Positions 24,957-34,438 of a stretch of 64,000 bases of DNA are shown here, piece after piece (position 1 is the first letter of the stretch; every line of letters starts with the position of its first letter). The notes under the pieces were generated by a model. It saw only the letters and a program-made list of their open reading frames with translations, made no database searches and had not been told where the DNA came from. The stretch covers positions 1,612,001 through 1,676,000 of the forward strand of contig NZ_CP079865.1 of the NCBI RefSeq assembly GCF_025263565.1, given 5' to 3'. The DNA comes from Mycobacterium sp. SMC-8 (lineage in GTDB: Bacteria > Actinomycetota > Actinomycetes > Mycobacteriales > Mycobacteriaceae). Made by a program: the position numbers and the translations under genes.

Positions 24957-25282
24957 CGTTGTGCTCCTCTGTGCGCTGCGGCGGGGTCACCGCGATGGAG
25001 GACAACGTAACCGACCAAACCGTAGCAGTGCAACAGTTACTGCAGCGGTTACCTGTCGCGAGCACGGTGCCTTCTGTCAACTTAGCCGTATTTTCCAGCA
25101 GGAATGCCGCTCAGCGAGCGTCGCAAGAAGGGGCAGGAATCTGTTGCATTGATGCGGTATAGACCGAAGAAGTGATGTAGTTTGGACATGCCCCGGCGCG
25201 TTCGGCGCCCCGGTACGCCACTACATTGCTCACTACGACGCGCACCACGAGAGTGCGCCGATCACACAGCTGAGGGACCCGG
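24957..25282. promoter_or_regulatory. whiB6/HTH-regulator divergent control region with nested inverted repeats
   Basis: No gene in these 326 bp. GTAACCG at 25007-25013 pairs with CGGTTAC at 25046-25052, and inside it GCAGT at 25025-25029 pairs with ACTGC at 25039-25043. This dyad lies about 55-95 bp before whiB6. The whiB6 promoter of M. tuberculosis is controlled by several regulators, so this is a reasonable candidate operator, but the protein is unknown. Confidence 0.4.
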
Positions 25283-26032
25283 GTGATGACGAACGCCGAG
25301 CCGGTCGAGGAGTCGACCGGTGCGTTGGACCCCGGCATGGTCCGGGCCGGCGCGGCGGCCGCGGCCCGCCGGCGCGAACTGAACATCAGCCAGCGCAGTC
25401 TCGCCGCCGACGGCGTCATCAACGCCGGCGCGCTGATCGCGTTCGAGAAGGGACGCAGCTGGCCACGGGAGCGGACCCGGGCGCGGCTCGAGGAGATCCT
25501 GCAGTGGCCACCCGGCGCCATCGCCGCGATCCGGCGGGGTGAGCCGGTGCGGCCCGGTGCCGCACCGGGTACTGCGGCGCCGGGGTCCCCGGCCGGCAGT
25601 GACGAGGTGTCGCTGATCGCCCAGGCGGTGATCACCGCCGTCAACGCGTTCGCTGCGACGGTGGCGTCACTGCCGCCCGAGGACGACAGCACGTTCGTGC
25701 CCCGGGTCAGCGCGATCCTGGCCGATCTCCGGCAGCTCGAAGCGGTGGCCGCCCGGGCCGCGCGCATCGGCCGCGTGACACCGGCGTTGATCAAGGCGCT
25801 CAGCACGGTGCGCGGCCTGTACGACGACCTGATGCTGCGGGCCGCCCGTGCACCGCTGGCCACGCTCGGACAGCGGCTCTACGCGGCTCGGCGCGGGGCC
25901 AACCTCACGGTCGCCGAAACCGCGCAGGCGGCAGGCGTTTCCGAGCAGACGATCCAGCAGGCCGAGGCCGACGAAGCTCTCTCGCCCGCCGACATCGCCG
26001 CGATCGAGGCGCTCGTCAGCCAGATCGCGTGA
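25283..26032 (+). CDS. Helix-turn-helix regulator with two XRE-like domains
   Basis: Protein of 249 residues starting GTG-ATG (25283/25286) after GAGGGA. The N-terminal HTH is RRRELNISQRSLAADGVINA, followed by FEKGRSWPRERTRARLEEIL. A second HTH-like region lies at the C-terminus: TLGQRLYAARRGANLTVAET, then AQAAGVSEQTIQQAE. A Pro/Ala linker and helical middle join them. The twin-HTH plan, and the place between whiB6 and the ESX-1 core, suggest a nucleoid-type or ESX-1 regulator. It is not EspR itself, which is encoded elsewhere in other mycobacteria. The 3' end overlaps the convergent ATPase gene by 17 bp. Confidence 0.72.
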   Translation: MMTNAEPVEESTGALDPGMVRAGAAAAARRRELNISQRSLAADGVINAGALIAFEKGRSWPRERTRARLEEILQWPPGAIAAIRRGEPVRPGAAPGTAAPGSPAGSDEVSLIAQAVITAVNAFAATVASLPPEDDSTFVPRVSAILADLRQLEAVAARAARIGRVTPALIKALSTVRGLYDDLMLRAARAPLATLGQRLYAARRGANLTVAETAQAAGVSEQTIQQAEADEALSPADIAAIEALVSQIA

Positions 26033-27209
26033 CCTGCGCGGGAAAGAACCCCGCCAGCGCGGCGGCCACCTCGACGAACTTCTTCCGGGTCGGAGCCGAC
26101 ATCTCACTCGTCCCGTCGATCACCCCGCCGGGCCGCAGCTGCCCGTCGAACGGTACCTCGATGACGTGCTGGCCATGTGAAGAGAACTGTTGCGTCAGAA
26201 GCTTTCTGGTGCGCTTGTCGGCGTGGCCGTCGGAATCGTTGAGCAGCACCACGGTGCGCTGCAGCAGGGTGGTCATGCCGCGCGCGGCCAGCCAGTCGAG
26301 GGTCTGACCGGCCGCGGCCGCGCCGTCGACCCACGGCGAGGACACCACGACCAGCGCGTCGAGGTCGCGCAGCGCCTCCTGGGTCACCGGCGAATCCATC
26401 GTGGAACTGCAGTCGATGACCGAGATGGTGAAGTGACGGTCGAGGCGGGCGACCGCTTCACGGTAGATCGCCGGATCGAGCACCCGACGGCGCGCCGGGG
26501 TGCCCTCACCGGCGAGCACGAAAAGCCCGGCGGCATTGCAGCCCAGCCGGTTCCGGACATCGGCGAAGGTGTCGAGGTGCTGGTCGCCGGCGAGCTCCCA
26601 GAACGATCCCTGCGCCTTCGGGTCGACCCGACTGCCCAGCTTTCCGAACGCGGTGTCCGCGTCGACGGCGACGACGCGCACGTCCTGGCGCAGCTCGGCC
26701 AGGACCGATCCGATGGCCGCGGACACGGTGGTCTTGCCGACGCCGCCCTTGCCCATCACGCCGATCTTGAAATTGCCGCGCAGCGGGCCCCGGATGACGG
26801 CCTCGAGTGCGGCGATGCGTTTGTCCTCCGGTGACGGGCCGAGGTTGATCAGTCCGAAACTGGCCTTGTAGACAGCCCGGCGCCACCCGCCCCCCGGGGC
26901 GGTCTTACGGGCGGGGACCAGCTCGTCGGGGCGGATCCAGTCGGCGAACGTCGTCGGCTGGGGCGCGGTCCAGGGCTCTTCGGCGGGTGGGGGATACGAC
27001 AGCGGAGGCGGCTGCGGTACCCAGCCCTGCGGGCGCTGCGGCGGACGACCGTCGGCTCGACGCTGCGGTGCGGGCCGAGGCGGGGTGGGCTGGCGGTGCG
27101 CATCCGCCGCCCGGGCCGGGGCCGGCGGCGGCATCATCCGGGTCTGTTCGGCGGGGTCGCCGGGATCGGTCGGGTGGTCCCGCCGAAGATCATCGCGGTC
27201 GGTCACCAC
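26016..27209 (-). CDS. EspI-like MinD/ParA-family ATPase
   Basis: Protein of 397 residues with a GTG start after GAGGAGG. Residues 1-110 are a Pro/Arg-rich disordered region. The deviant Walker A MGKGGVGKTT lies at about 152-161, preceded by FGLINLGPSPEDKR, a segment also seen as INLGLSPDEV in the EspI protein at 38834-40216. A MinD-type ATPase domain fills the rest (VRVVAVDADTAFGKL; ISVIDCSSTMD). It corresponds to the EspI-like ATPase that lies beside whiB6 in other mycobacteria (Rv3860 position). A role in ESX-1 regulation or assembly is inferred from location and homology. Confidence 0.82.
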   Translation of the reverse strand: MVTDRDDLRRDHPTDPGDPAEQTRMMPPPAPARAADAHRQPTPPRPAPQRRADGRPPQRPQGWVPQPPPLSYPPPAEEPWTAPQPTTFADWIRPDELVPARKTAPGGGWRRAVYKASFGLINLGPSPEDKRIAALEAVIRGPLRGNFKIGVMGKGGVGKTTVSAAIGSVLAELRQDVRVVAVDADTAFGKLGSRVDPKAQGSFWELAGDQHLDTFADVRNRLGCNAAGLFVLAGEGTPARRRVLDPAIYREAVARLDRHFTISVIDCSSTMDSPVTQEALRDLDALVVVSSPWVDGAAAAGQTLDWLAARGMTTLLQRTVVLLNDSDGHADKRTRKLLTQQFSSHGQHVIEVPFDGQLRPGGVIDGTSEMSAPTRKKFVEVAAALAGFFPAQVTRSG

Positions 27210-27539
27210 ACGCCTCCTCTTCGGTGTTTATGGCATCGCCGCACCAGACTAACCGTGCGCAACTTTCAGCAAACTCATAGACGTTGCGATGGGGAGGGGC
27301 TGACGCCGGCTGGTGCGGCTGTACGTGGGGCGGTGCCGACCTCCGGCAAGTGCATCCGAACGGCCTCGTGTCCCTGGCCACGAACGTTAGCGGGAGTGGC
27401 AATGGTGCAGTTCCCGCTATCGGTAGCCATTGCTGTAGGGCCGTTCAGGGTGAACTCTGAGTCCATCCGCGGCGAGCAAAAAAGTGTCCGTGGGGGTCCT
27501 GCACCGCTGGTACGCTGCCGATGGGAAGGGGACCAGACC
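27210..27539. other. 330-bp region upstream of espG1, where espE/espF would be expected
   Basis: In M. tuberculosis espE and espF precede espG1. Here the space between the ATPase gene and espG1 contains only a 30-codon frame at its right end. No EspE/EspF-like coding sequence, RNA or clear promoter pair was found. The region must hold the promoter of the ESX-1 core operon. Confidence 0.5.
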
Positions 27540-27632
27540 ATGGCTAAGTTCGGCGGTCAACACGCGGCGGGCAAATTCGGCAACGCCGTCGGCCACGCAT
27601 CCGCCGTCCGCCGGCGCGGTCTGCCCCGGTGA
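27540..27632 (+). CDS. Possible 30-residue leader peptide before espG1
   Basis: ATG 27540 is preceded by GGAAGGGG at good distance. The frame encodes a basic, Gly/Ala/His-rich peptide (MAKFGGQHAAGKFG...AVRRRGLPR), and its TGA overlaps the espG1 ATG at 27632. The ribosome site and exact coupling argue that it is translated, perhaps to set espG1 expression. It is too short to assess by composition. Confidence 0.4.
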   Translation: MAKFGGQHAAGKFGNAVGHASAVRRRGLPR

Positions 27633-28483
27633 TGGCGAGCCCGTTCTTCGGAGACGGCGAACCCACCCACTACGACGATGTGGTGGGTGTCGAGGTGACG
27701 ATCGACGGGATGCTCGTCATCGCCGACCTGCTGCACTTGGTCGACTTCCCGCTGTCGCTGGGAATCCGGCCCAACATCCCCTACGAGGATCAGCGCAAGA
27801 TCGTGTGGGATCAGGTGACCCGAGACCTGACCGCTCAGGGCATCCTGACCGCCTACGGCGATCCACATCCGGAGGTCGCCGCGATGGTCGACGCGTTGAG
27901 CCGTCCCGATCGCACGCTGGACTGCCGGTGGTGGCGCCGGGATCTCGGCGGCAAAATGGTCCGTTTCGTGGTCTGCCGGAAAGGCGAGCGCCACGTGGTG
28001 GCCGCCCGCGACGACGAGATGCTCGTGCTGCAGCGGGTGGCACCGCAGATCGGTCTGGCCGCGATGGTGACCGTCGTGATCGGTGAGGCCGAGCCTGCCC
28101 AGGTCGAACCACTGACGGGCATCGCGGCCAAGCTCGTGGAAGCCCGCACCGCCGAGCAGATCGGCAGGTACGGGCAACCGCCGCTGTCGGCGAAGATCTA
28201 CGCCGAGGCGACGGCCGACCCCGACAGCTGGGTGGAGATCACCGCCACCGAACGTCACCCCGGCGGGACCTACTCCGAGGCCGGGGTGGGCGCCGGCGTG
28301 CTGGACTCCGGCCACGGCCGGATCGTCTCCATCCCCCGGCAGGTCGGCCGCGAGCTGTACGGAAGCTTCCTCCCCGGCTCCCAGGAGAACCTGCAGCGAG
28401 CCCTCGACGGCCTGATGCAGTTCCTTCCGTCCCAGGCGTGGTTCGACCACAAGAACGCGCTCGACAACGCGTACTCGGATTGA
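27632..28483 (+). CDS. espG1: ESX-1 secretion chaperone EspG1
   Basis: EspG-family chaperone of 283 residues, starting MASPFFGDGEPTHYDDVVGV. EspG proteins are cytosolic and bind the tip of PE/PPE heterodimers of their own ESX system, here probably the PE35/PPE68-like pair at 36366-37999. Family features include DGMLVIADLLHLVDFP near the start, a central CRWWRRDLGGKMVRFVV strand pair and the late GRIVSIPRQVGRELYGSF segment. It is the first recognisable gene of the ESX-1 core operon, with 17 bp to espH. Confidence 0.9.
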   Translation: MASPFFGDGEPTHYDDVVGVEVTIDGMLVIADLLHLVDFPLSLGIRPNIPYEDQRKIVWDQVTRDLTAQGILTAYGDPHPEVAAMVDALSRPDRTLDCRWWRRDLGGKMVRFVVCRKGERHVVAARDDEMLVLQRVAPQIGLAAMVTVVIGEAEPAQVEPLTGIAAKLVEARTAEQIGRYGQPPLSAKIYAEATADPDSWVEITATERHPGGTYSEAGVGAGVLDSGHGRIVSIPRQVGRELYGSFLPGSQENLQRALDGLMQFLPSQAWFDHKNALDNAYSD

Positions 28484-28500
28484 GAAAGGCGACAGACACG

Positions 28501-29022
28501 GTGGCCAACCCTCCGCCCGCGAACCCCGACGACGGGGAGCACGACGATCTGGCGGCGCTGGACTTCAGCCTCGCCCGGTCGCAGGGCGAGACCGACCTCA
28601 GTGTGATTCTCGGTGACTACGCGGCAGACGATGACGAGCCCGGCGACGATCTGTCCGCGTTCGGTCTCGACCCCTCCGTTGACGCCGACCCGATGCCGAC
28701 CTTCACCGTCACCAATCCGCCGGGCACCGTGACGGTGACGACGTACATGGACGGTCGCGTGCACCAGGTCGATCTGTCGCCGAAGGCCGCGGAGCTCCCC
28801 GAAGCGGTACTCGCCGACGAGATCGTCGTCATCGCCGGCCTGGCCACCCAGGACGCCAGGTCCGCCCAGTACACGTTCATGTTGGATGGGATGAGGCAGC
28901 AGGGCCACGACAATGTGGCCACCCGCGACTTCCTCACCCGCGACCTCGATCTGCCCACTCCCGAACAGGCACAGGCGGCCCGCGCCGAACTGTTCACGAC
29001 CCGTTACGCAGGTGACGAATGA
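28501..29022 (+). CDS. espH: ESX-1 secretion-associated protein EspH
   Basis: Acidic protein of 173 residues from GTG 28501. The core FTVTNPPGTVTVTTYMDGRV and the LADEIVVIAGLATQDARSAQ helix (the latter in two parts) correspond to EspH/Rv3867 FTVTNPQGSVSVSTLMDGRI and LADEIFVIADLARQKARASQ. EspH is a cytosolic ESX-1 accessory factor, in some species needed for substrate export. It overlaps eccA1 by 4 bp (ATGA), so the two are co-translated. Confidence 0.9.
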   Translation: MANPPPANPDDGEHDDLAALDFSLARSQGETDLSVILGDYAADDDEPGDDLSAFGLDPSVDADPMPTFTVTNPPGTVTVTTYMDGRVHQVDLSPKAAELPEAVLADEIVVIAGLATQDARSAQYTFMLDGMRQQGHDNVATRDFLTRDLDLPTPEQAQAARAELFTTRYAGDE

Positions 29023-30743
29023 CCGAACACCTGGCCGGCATCTTCGGGACCGCGGTGGGGTTGCTGCCCACCTCCCAGGCGCGGTCACTGGAGTTGTTCA
29101 CCGAGATCACCACCGCTGATGAGGCGGCATGCGACGCGTGGGTAGGCCGCATCCGATGCGGTGACACCGACCGCGTGACGATGTTCCGGGCGTGGTACTC
29201 CCGCAACAACTTCGGTCAACTCGCGGGCACCGCCGAGCTGTCGATGAACAGTCTCGGTGCCCGCGTTCCGATCGGCGGCATATACGGCGACATCACCTAT
29301 CCGGTCAATTCCCCGTTGGCGATCACGCTGGGCTTCGCGGTCAGTGAGGCGACGCTGGGCAACTACGCCGATGCGATGGAAGCCCTCGACGATGCGCCCG
29401 CCGCCGGCGGCGAGCATCTGATCGCGTGGGTCAAGGCGGTCATCTATGGTGCTGCGCAGCGCTGGACCGACGTGATCGACGAGGTGCGCAGCGCGGGCAC
29501 CGCATGGCCTGACAAGTTCCTCGCCGGAGCCGCGCTGGTGGCCCACGGTGTGGCCGCGGCCAACCTCGGCCTGTTCACCGAAGCCGAACGCCGTCTGGTG
29601 GAGGCCAATTCGGCCCCGGCCGGGCAGGCGTGCAACAAGGCGATCGCGTGGTACTCCGCGATGGCCTATCGAGCGCTCGGCAACGAGGAAGCCGCCGTGC
29701 GCCTGCTCGAGTGGCTGCAGGCCTCCCATCCGTCCGCTGAAGTGGCTGCGGCGCTGCGGGATCCGGCATACCGGCTGCCCACCACCACGGCCGAGCAGAT
29801 CGCCTCGCGGCGGGACCCGTGGGACCCGTCCAGCGTGGTGGCCGACAACTCCGGGCGGGAGAAGCTGCTGGCCGACGCGCAGGCCGAACTCGACCGCCAG
29901 ATCGGCCTGACCCGGGTCAAGGAGCAGATCGAGCGATACCGGGCGGCCACGCAGATGGCGAAAGTGCGTGCCGCCCGCGGAATGAAGGTGGCCCAGGCGT
30001 CCAAGCACATGATCTTCACCGGACCACCCGGAACCGGCAAGACGACGATCGCCCGCGTGGTGGCCAACATCCTCGCCGGCCTCGGCGTGATCGCCGAACC
30101 CAAGCTGGTAGAGACCTCCCGGAAGGATTTCGTCGCCGAGTACGAAGGCCAGTCCGCGGTGAAGACCGCCCGCACCATCGACCGCGCGATGGGCGGGGTG
30201 CTCTTCATCGACGAGGCCTACACGCTGGTGCAGGAACGCGACGGCCGTACCGACCCGTTCGGCACGGAGGCGCTCGACACGCTGTTGGCCCGGATGGAGA
30301 ACGACCGTGACCGGCTGGTGGTGATCATCGCCGGCTACGGCAACGACATCGACCGGCTGTTGGAGGTCAACGAGGGCCTGCGGTCCCGCTTTTCCACCCG
30401 GATCGAGTTCGATTCGTACTCTCCCGACGAGATCGTCGACATCGCCAGAGTGATCGCCGCCGGCAATGATTCGAGCCTGAGCGACGAGGCGGCCAAGCAC
30501 GTGCTGGAAGCCGCGACGCTGCTGAGCCGCAGCACGTCCAGCGGCAAGCCGGCACTAGACGTGGCGGGCAACGGGCGGTACGCCCGCCAGTTGGTGGAGG
30601 CCGGCGAACAGACCCGGGACATGCGGCTGGCCCGGTCGCTGGACTTCGACGCCCTCGATGTCGAACAGCTCAGCGAGATCAACGGCGAGGACATGGTGGC
30701 GGCGATCGCATCGGTGCACGGACGAATGAACATCAGCGAGTAG
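29019..30743 (+). CDS. eccA1: ESX-1 AAA+ ATPase EccA1
   Basis: Cytosolic CbxX/CfqX-type AAA+ ATPase of 574 residues. The N-terminal 270 residues are TPR-like helices. The AAA+ module has Walker A GPPGTGKTT at about 335-343, Walker B VLFIDEAY at about 394-401, then a sensor and arginine-finger segment (VNEGLRSRFSTRIEF). EccA proteins recognise substrates or recycle EspG chaperones and form hexamers. Overlap with espH and the 3-bp gap to eccB1 place it in the core operon. Full length. Confidence 0.95.
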   Translation: MTEHLAGIFGTAVGLLPTSQARSLELFTEITTADEAACDAWVGRIRCGDTDRVTMFRAWYSRNNFGQLAGTAELSMNSLGARVPIGGIYGDITYPVNSPLAITLGFAVSEATLGNYADAMEALDDAPAAGGEHLIAWVKAVIYGAAQRWTDVIDEVRSAGTAWPDKFLAGAALVAHGVAAANLGLFTEAERRLVEANSAPAGQACNKAIAWYSAMAYRALGNEEAAVRLLEWLQASHPSAEVAAALRDPAYRLPTTTAEQIASRRDPWDPSSVVADNSGREKLLADAQAELDRQIGLTRVKEQIERYRAATQMAKVRAARGMKVAQASKHMIFTGPPGTGKTTIARVVANILAGLGVIAEPKLVETSRKDFVAEYEGQSAVKTARTIDRAMGGVLFIDEAYTLVQERDGRTDPFGTEALDTLLARMENDRDRLVVIIAGYGNDIDRLLEVNEGLRSRFSTRIEFDSYSPDEIVDIARVIAAGNDSSLSDEAAKHVLEAATLLSRSTSSGKPALDVAGNGRYARQLVEAGEQTRDMRLARSLDFDALDVEQLSEINGEDMVAAIASVHGRMNISE

Positions 30744-30746
30744 GTC

Positions 30747-32219
30747 ATGGCGGGATTCCGGCTCACCACCAAGGTGCAGGTCAGCGGCTGGCGGTTCCTG
30801 CTGCGCCGCGTCGAGCACGCGATCGTGCGACGTGATACGCGCATGTTCGACGATCCGTTGCAGTTCTACAGCCGCGCGGTGACGGCCGGAATCGTCCTCG
30901 CGGTGCTGATCTGCGTCGGCGCGGTGCTGCTCGCATACTTCAAACCGCTCGGAAAGCGCGGCGGTGACACGCTTCTCGTAGACCGCACCACCAACCAGCT
31001 CTTCATCGTGCTGCCCGACAGCAGCCAGCTCCGCCCCGTCTACAACCTGACCTCGGCGCGTCTCATCCTCGGCGAGGGTCGGACTCCGGTTGCGGTCAAG
31101 TCCGAAGAACTCGACAAGATGCCCAAGGGACAATCCGTCGGCATCCCGGGTGCGCCGTACGCCACCCCGGTCACGTCGTCGCCGGATTCGCAGTGGACGT
31201 TGTGCGACACCGTTATCAAACCGGACAGCGTAGCGCCTGCGGTGGAGTCCTCGGTGCTGATCACCCCGCTGGCGCTGGACGCGTCCGTCGCCGCGATGCG
31301 TCCGGAGCAGGGCATGCTGGTCTCCTTCAAAGATCAGGACTGGCTGGTCACCGCGAGCGGCCGGCACCTGGTCGACATGGCCGACCGGGCGGTGACCTCC
31401 GCGGTGGGCATCCCGGTGACCGCGCGGTCCACCCCGATCTCGGAAGGCTTGTTCAACGCGCTGCCCAACGCCGGCCCGTGGCGGTTGCCCGACATCCCGG
31501 CCGGCGGCACCCCGAACTCGGTGGGTCTGCCCCCGGTGCTGGTGGTCGGTTCCGTATTCGTGACCGTGACCGACTCCGACGAACAGCACTACCTGGTGTT
31601 GCCCAACGGTGTCGCGAAGGTCAACAACACGACCGCGGCTGCTCTGCGCGCCACCAACTCCTATGGGCTGATCGAGCCGCCAACGCTGGAGTCCAGCGCG
31701 GTTGCCCGCGTTCCGGAGCAGGTCTATTCCTCCCCGCTGCCCGACGCGCCGATGGAAATGCTGCCGCGCCAAGAGGTTCCGACGCTGTGCTGGGCCTGGC
31801 AGCGGGTCGCCGGGGACCAGACGCCCAAGATGACGGTCATCGCCGGCCGTCGGCTTCCGCTCTCCCCGCAGATGCTGCGCTCCGGTATCGACCAGATCAC
31901 CGGCGACGCAACGGTCTACATCGACGGCGGGCAGTACATCCGGCTCCAGTCGCCGGATCCGCGCTACGGCGAGAACCTCTACTACATCGATCCGCAAGGG
32001 GTGCGCTACGGCCTGCCCGACGAGCAGACCGCGGCGAAACTGGGACTGTCCTCGCCGCGCACCGCTCCATGGCAGGTGGTGAGTCTGCTGGTCGACGGCC
32101 CGGTGCTCTCGCAGCAGGCGGCGCTGGTGGAGCACGACACGTTGCCGCCGAACCCGAATCCGCGACGCGCCGGGGGCGACGCCGCGGTGGCGGGCGCAAG
32201 CACTGGAGGCGGAGGATGA
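30747..32219 (+). CDS. eccB1: ESX-1 membrane core component EccB1
   Basis: Single-pass membrane protein of 490 residues. A basic cytosolic N-terminus ([23 protein letters not shown]) precedes one helix at about residues 45-67, and the rest is the large extracytoplasmic repeat domain of the family. Cys residues in QWTLCDTVI and EVPTLCWAW are consistent with the periplasmic disulfide of EccB. It forms the periplasmic face of the ESX core complex. The stop overlaps eccCa1 by 4 bp. Confidence 0.95.
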   Translation: MAGFRLTTKVQVSGWRFLLRRVEHAIVRRDTRMFDDPLQFYSRAVTAGIVLAVLICVGAVLLAYFKPLGKRGGDTLLVDRTTNQLFIVLPDSSQLRPVYNLTSARLILGEGRTPVAVKSEELDKMPKGQSVGIPGAPYATPVTSSPDSQWTLCDTVIKPDSVAPAVESSVLITPLALDASVAAMRPEQGMLVSFKDQDWLVTASGRHLVDMADRAVTSAVGIPVTARSTPISEGLFNALPNAGPWRLPDIPAGGTPNSVGLPPVLVVGSVFVTVTDSDEQHYLVLPNGVAKVNNTTAAALRATNSYGLIEPPTLESSAVARVPEQVYSSPLPDAPMEMLPRQEVPTLCWAWQRVAGDQTPKMTVIAGRRLPLSPQMLRSGIDQITGDATVYIDGGQYIRLQSPDPRYGENLYYIDPQGVRYGLPDEQTAAKLGLSSPRTAPWQVVSLLVDGPVLSQQAALVEHDTLPPNPNPRRAGGDAAVAGASTGGGG

Positions 32220-34438
32220 CCACACGCAAGTTCACCCCGATCATCAAGCGGGGACCGCGTCTGACGCCCGGGGAGATCAATGTCACCCCGCCCGAAGATC
32301 TCGGCGTCGACATCCCGCCGTCGGGCATGCAGAAGGCGCTGCCCTGGGTGATGGGCGGCTGCATGCTCGGGATGATCGCGATCCTGATCTTCGGTGGGCT
32401 GCGCGCCTTCTCGCCGTACATGCTGATGATGCCGCTGATGGTGGTGATGGGCGCGGTGGGTATGATGGCCGGTGGCGGCAGCGGCGGCAAGAAGGTGCCC
32501 GAGATCAACGCCGACCGCAAGGAGTACCTGCGCTATCTGGCCGGATTGCGCACCCGGGTGACGTCCTCGGCGTCGGCTCAGGTCACGTTCTTCAACTATC
32601 ACGGGCCGCATCCCGAGGATCTGTTGTCGATCGTCGGTACGCACCGGCAGTGGTCACGACCGTCCAACCACGACTTCTACGCGGCGACGAGGATAGGGCT
32701 GGGCTCCGAACCCGCCGTCGACCGGCTGCTCAAGCCCGCGGTCGGCGCCGAGCTCGCCGGACCCGCCGGCGCTCCGCAGCCCCATCTGGAGCCGGTCAGC
32801 CACATGTGGGTGACCAAGTTCCTGCGCACGCATGGGCTGATTCACGATTGCCCGAAACTGGTGCAGCTGAAGACATTTCCGACGATAGCCATCGGCGGTG
32901 ACCCCGAGGGCTCGGCGGCGCTGCTCCGCGCGATGATCTGCCACCTGGCGGTGTTCCATCCGCCGGACATGTTGCAGATGCGGGTGCTCACCGACAACCC
33001 CGAGGATCCGGCCTGGGCGTGGCTGAAGTGGCTGCCCCACCTGCAGCATCAGTCCGACACCGACGCCGCGGGCGCCACCCGCATGGTGTTCACCCGACCG
33101 GACGCGCTGAGCGACCTGGCCGCGCGCGGCCCGCACACCGCCGACGCGACCCCGAGCGGACCGTACGTCGTGGTCATCGACTTGACCGGCGGCAGAGCCG
33201 GTTTCCCGATGGACGGGCGCTCCGGCGTCACTGTCATCACGCTCGGTAACCATCGCTCCGCCTACCGGATCCGGGTTAACGAGGACGGCACCGCCGACGA
33301 CAAACTGCCCGGTGCGTCGTTCCGGCAGGTAACCAGTCAGGTTGACGGGATCGCCCCGCGGCAGGCCGAGCGGGTGGCCCGCAAGCTGGCAGGGTGGTCG
33401 ATCACCGGGACGATCATCGACAAGGGCACCCGGGTGCAGAAGAAGGTCGCGACCGAATGGCACGAGATCGTCGGGGCGCAATCGGTCGAGGAGGTCACCC
33501 CGGCGCGCTGGCGGATGTTCACCGACACCGACCGGGACCGGCTCCGGATCCCGTTCGGCCACGAACTCAAGACCGGCGACGTGATGTACCTGGACATCAA
33601 GGAGGGTGCGGAGTTCGGCGCGGGTCCGCACGGAATGCTCATCGGCACCACCGGTTCCGGCAAGTCGGAGTTCCTGCGCACGTTGATCCTGTCGCTGGCG
33701 GCCACCCATCACCCCGACCAGATCAACCTGCTGCTCACCGATTTCAAGGGCGGATCGACCTTCCTCGGCATGGAGAAACTGCCGCACACCGCGGCGGTGG
33801 TCACCAACATGGAGGAGGAAGCCGAGCTGGTCAGCCGCATGGGTGAGGTGCTCACCGGTGAACTCGACCGCAGGCAGTCCATCCTGCGGCAGGCGGGCAT
33901 GCAGGTCGGCGCGGCGGGTGCGCTGTCCGGCGTCGCCGAATACGAGAAGCACCGCGAGCGGGGAGCCGATCTTCCGCCGCTGCCCACGCTTTTCGTGGTG
34001 GTCGACGAGTTCGCCGAACTGCTGCAGAACCATCCGGACTTCATCGGGTTGTTCGACCGGATCTGCCGCGTCGGCCGGTCGCTGCGCGTGCACCTGCTGC
34101 TGGCGACGCAATCGCTGAACACCGGTGGCACCCGCATCGACAAGCTCGAGCCCAACCTCACCTACCGAATCGCGTTGCGCACCACAAGCTCCGCGGAGTC
34201 CAAAGCGGTGATCGGCACACCCGAAGCGCAGTACATCACCAACAAGGAGAGCGGTGTCGGCTTCCTGCGGATCGGCATGGAGGATCCGGTGAAGTTCCAG
34301 AGCGTCTACACCGGCAATCCGTATGTGCCCACCGTGGTCAGCGCGGGAGACGACGAGGCTCCGAAAGCGCATGCCGACAGAAACATCCGTATCCACCGCT
34401 TCACCACGGCGCCGATCATGGATGCGAGGGTGAGCTGA
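32216..34438 (+). CDS. eccCa1: ESX-1 FtsK/SpoIIIE-type ATPase EccCa1
   Basis: First half of the split EccC motor, 740 residues. Two membrane helices at about 40-85 ([20 protein letters not shown] region) lead into a DUF domain and the first ATPase with Walker [10 protein letters not shown] at about 477-485. The [17 protein letters not shown] stretch carries Walker B. ATG 32216 overlaps the eccB1 stop, and ATG of eccCb1 overlaps its stop. EccC powers export and binds substrate tails. Splitting into Ca and Cb is the normal ESX-1 arrangement. Confidence 0.95.
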   Translation: MTTRKFTPIIKRGPRLTPGEINVTPPEDLGVDIPPSGMQKALPWVMGGCMLGMIAILIFGGLRAFSPYMLMMPLMVVMGAVGMMAGGGSGGKKVPEINADRKEYLRYLAGLRTRVTSSASAQVTFFNYHGPHPEDLLSIVGTHRQWSRPSNHDFYAATRIGLGSEPAVDRLLKPAVGAELAGPAGAPQPHLEPVSHMWVTKFLRTHGLIHDCPKLVQLKTFPTIAIGGDPEGSAALLRAMICHLAVFHPPDMLQMRVLTDNPEDPAWAWLKWLPHLQHQSDTDAAGATRMVFTRPDALSDLAARGPHTADATPSGPYVVVIDLTGGRAGFPMDGRSGVTVITLGNHRSAYRIRVNEDGTADDKLPGASFRQVTSQVDGIAPRQAERVARKLAGWSITGTIIDKGTRVQKKVATEWHEIVGAQSVEEVTPARWRMFTDTDRDRLRIPFGHELKTGDVMYLDIKEGAEFGAGPHGMLIGTTGSGKSEFLRTLILSLAATHHPDQINLLLTDFKGGSTFLGMEKLPHTAAVVTNMEEEAELVSRMGEVLTGELDRRQSILRQAGMQVGAAGALSGVAEYEKHRERGADLPPLPTLFVVVDEFAELLQNHPDFIGLFDRICRVGRSLRVHLLLATQSLNTGGTRIDKLEPNLTYRIALRTTSSAESKAVIGTPEAQYITNKESGVGFLRIGMEDPVKFQSVYTGNPYVPTVVSAGDDEAPKAHADRNIRIHRFTTAPIMDARVS

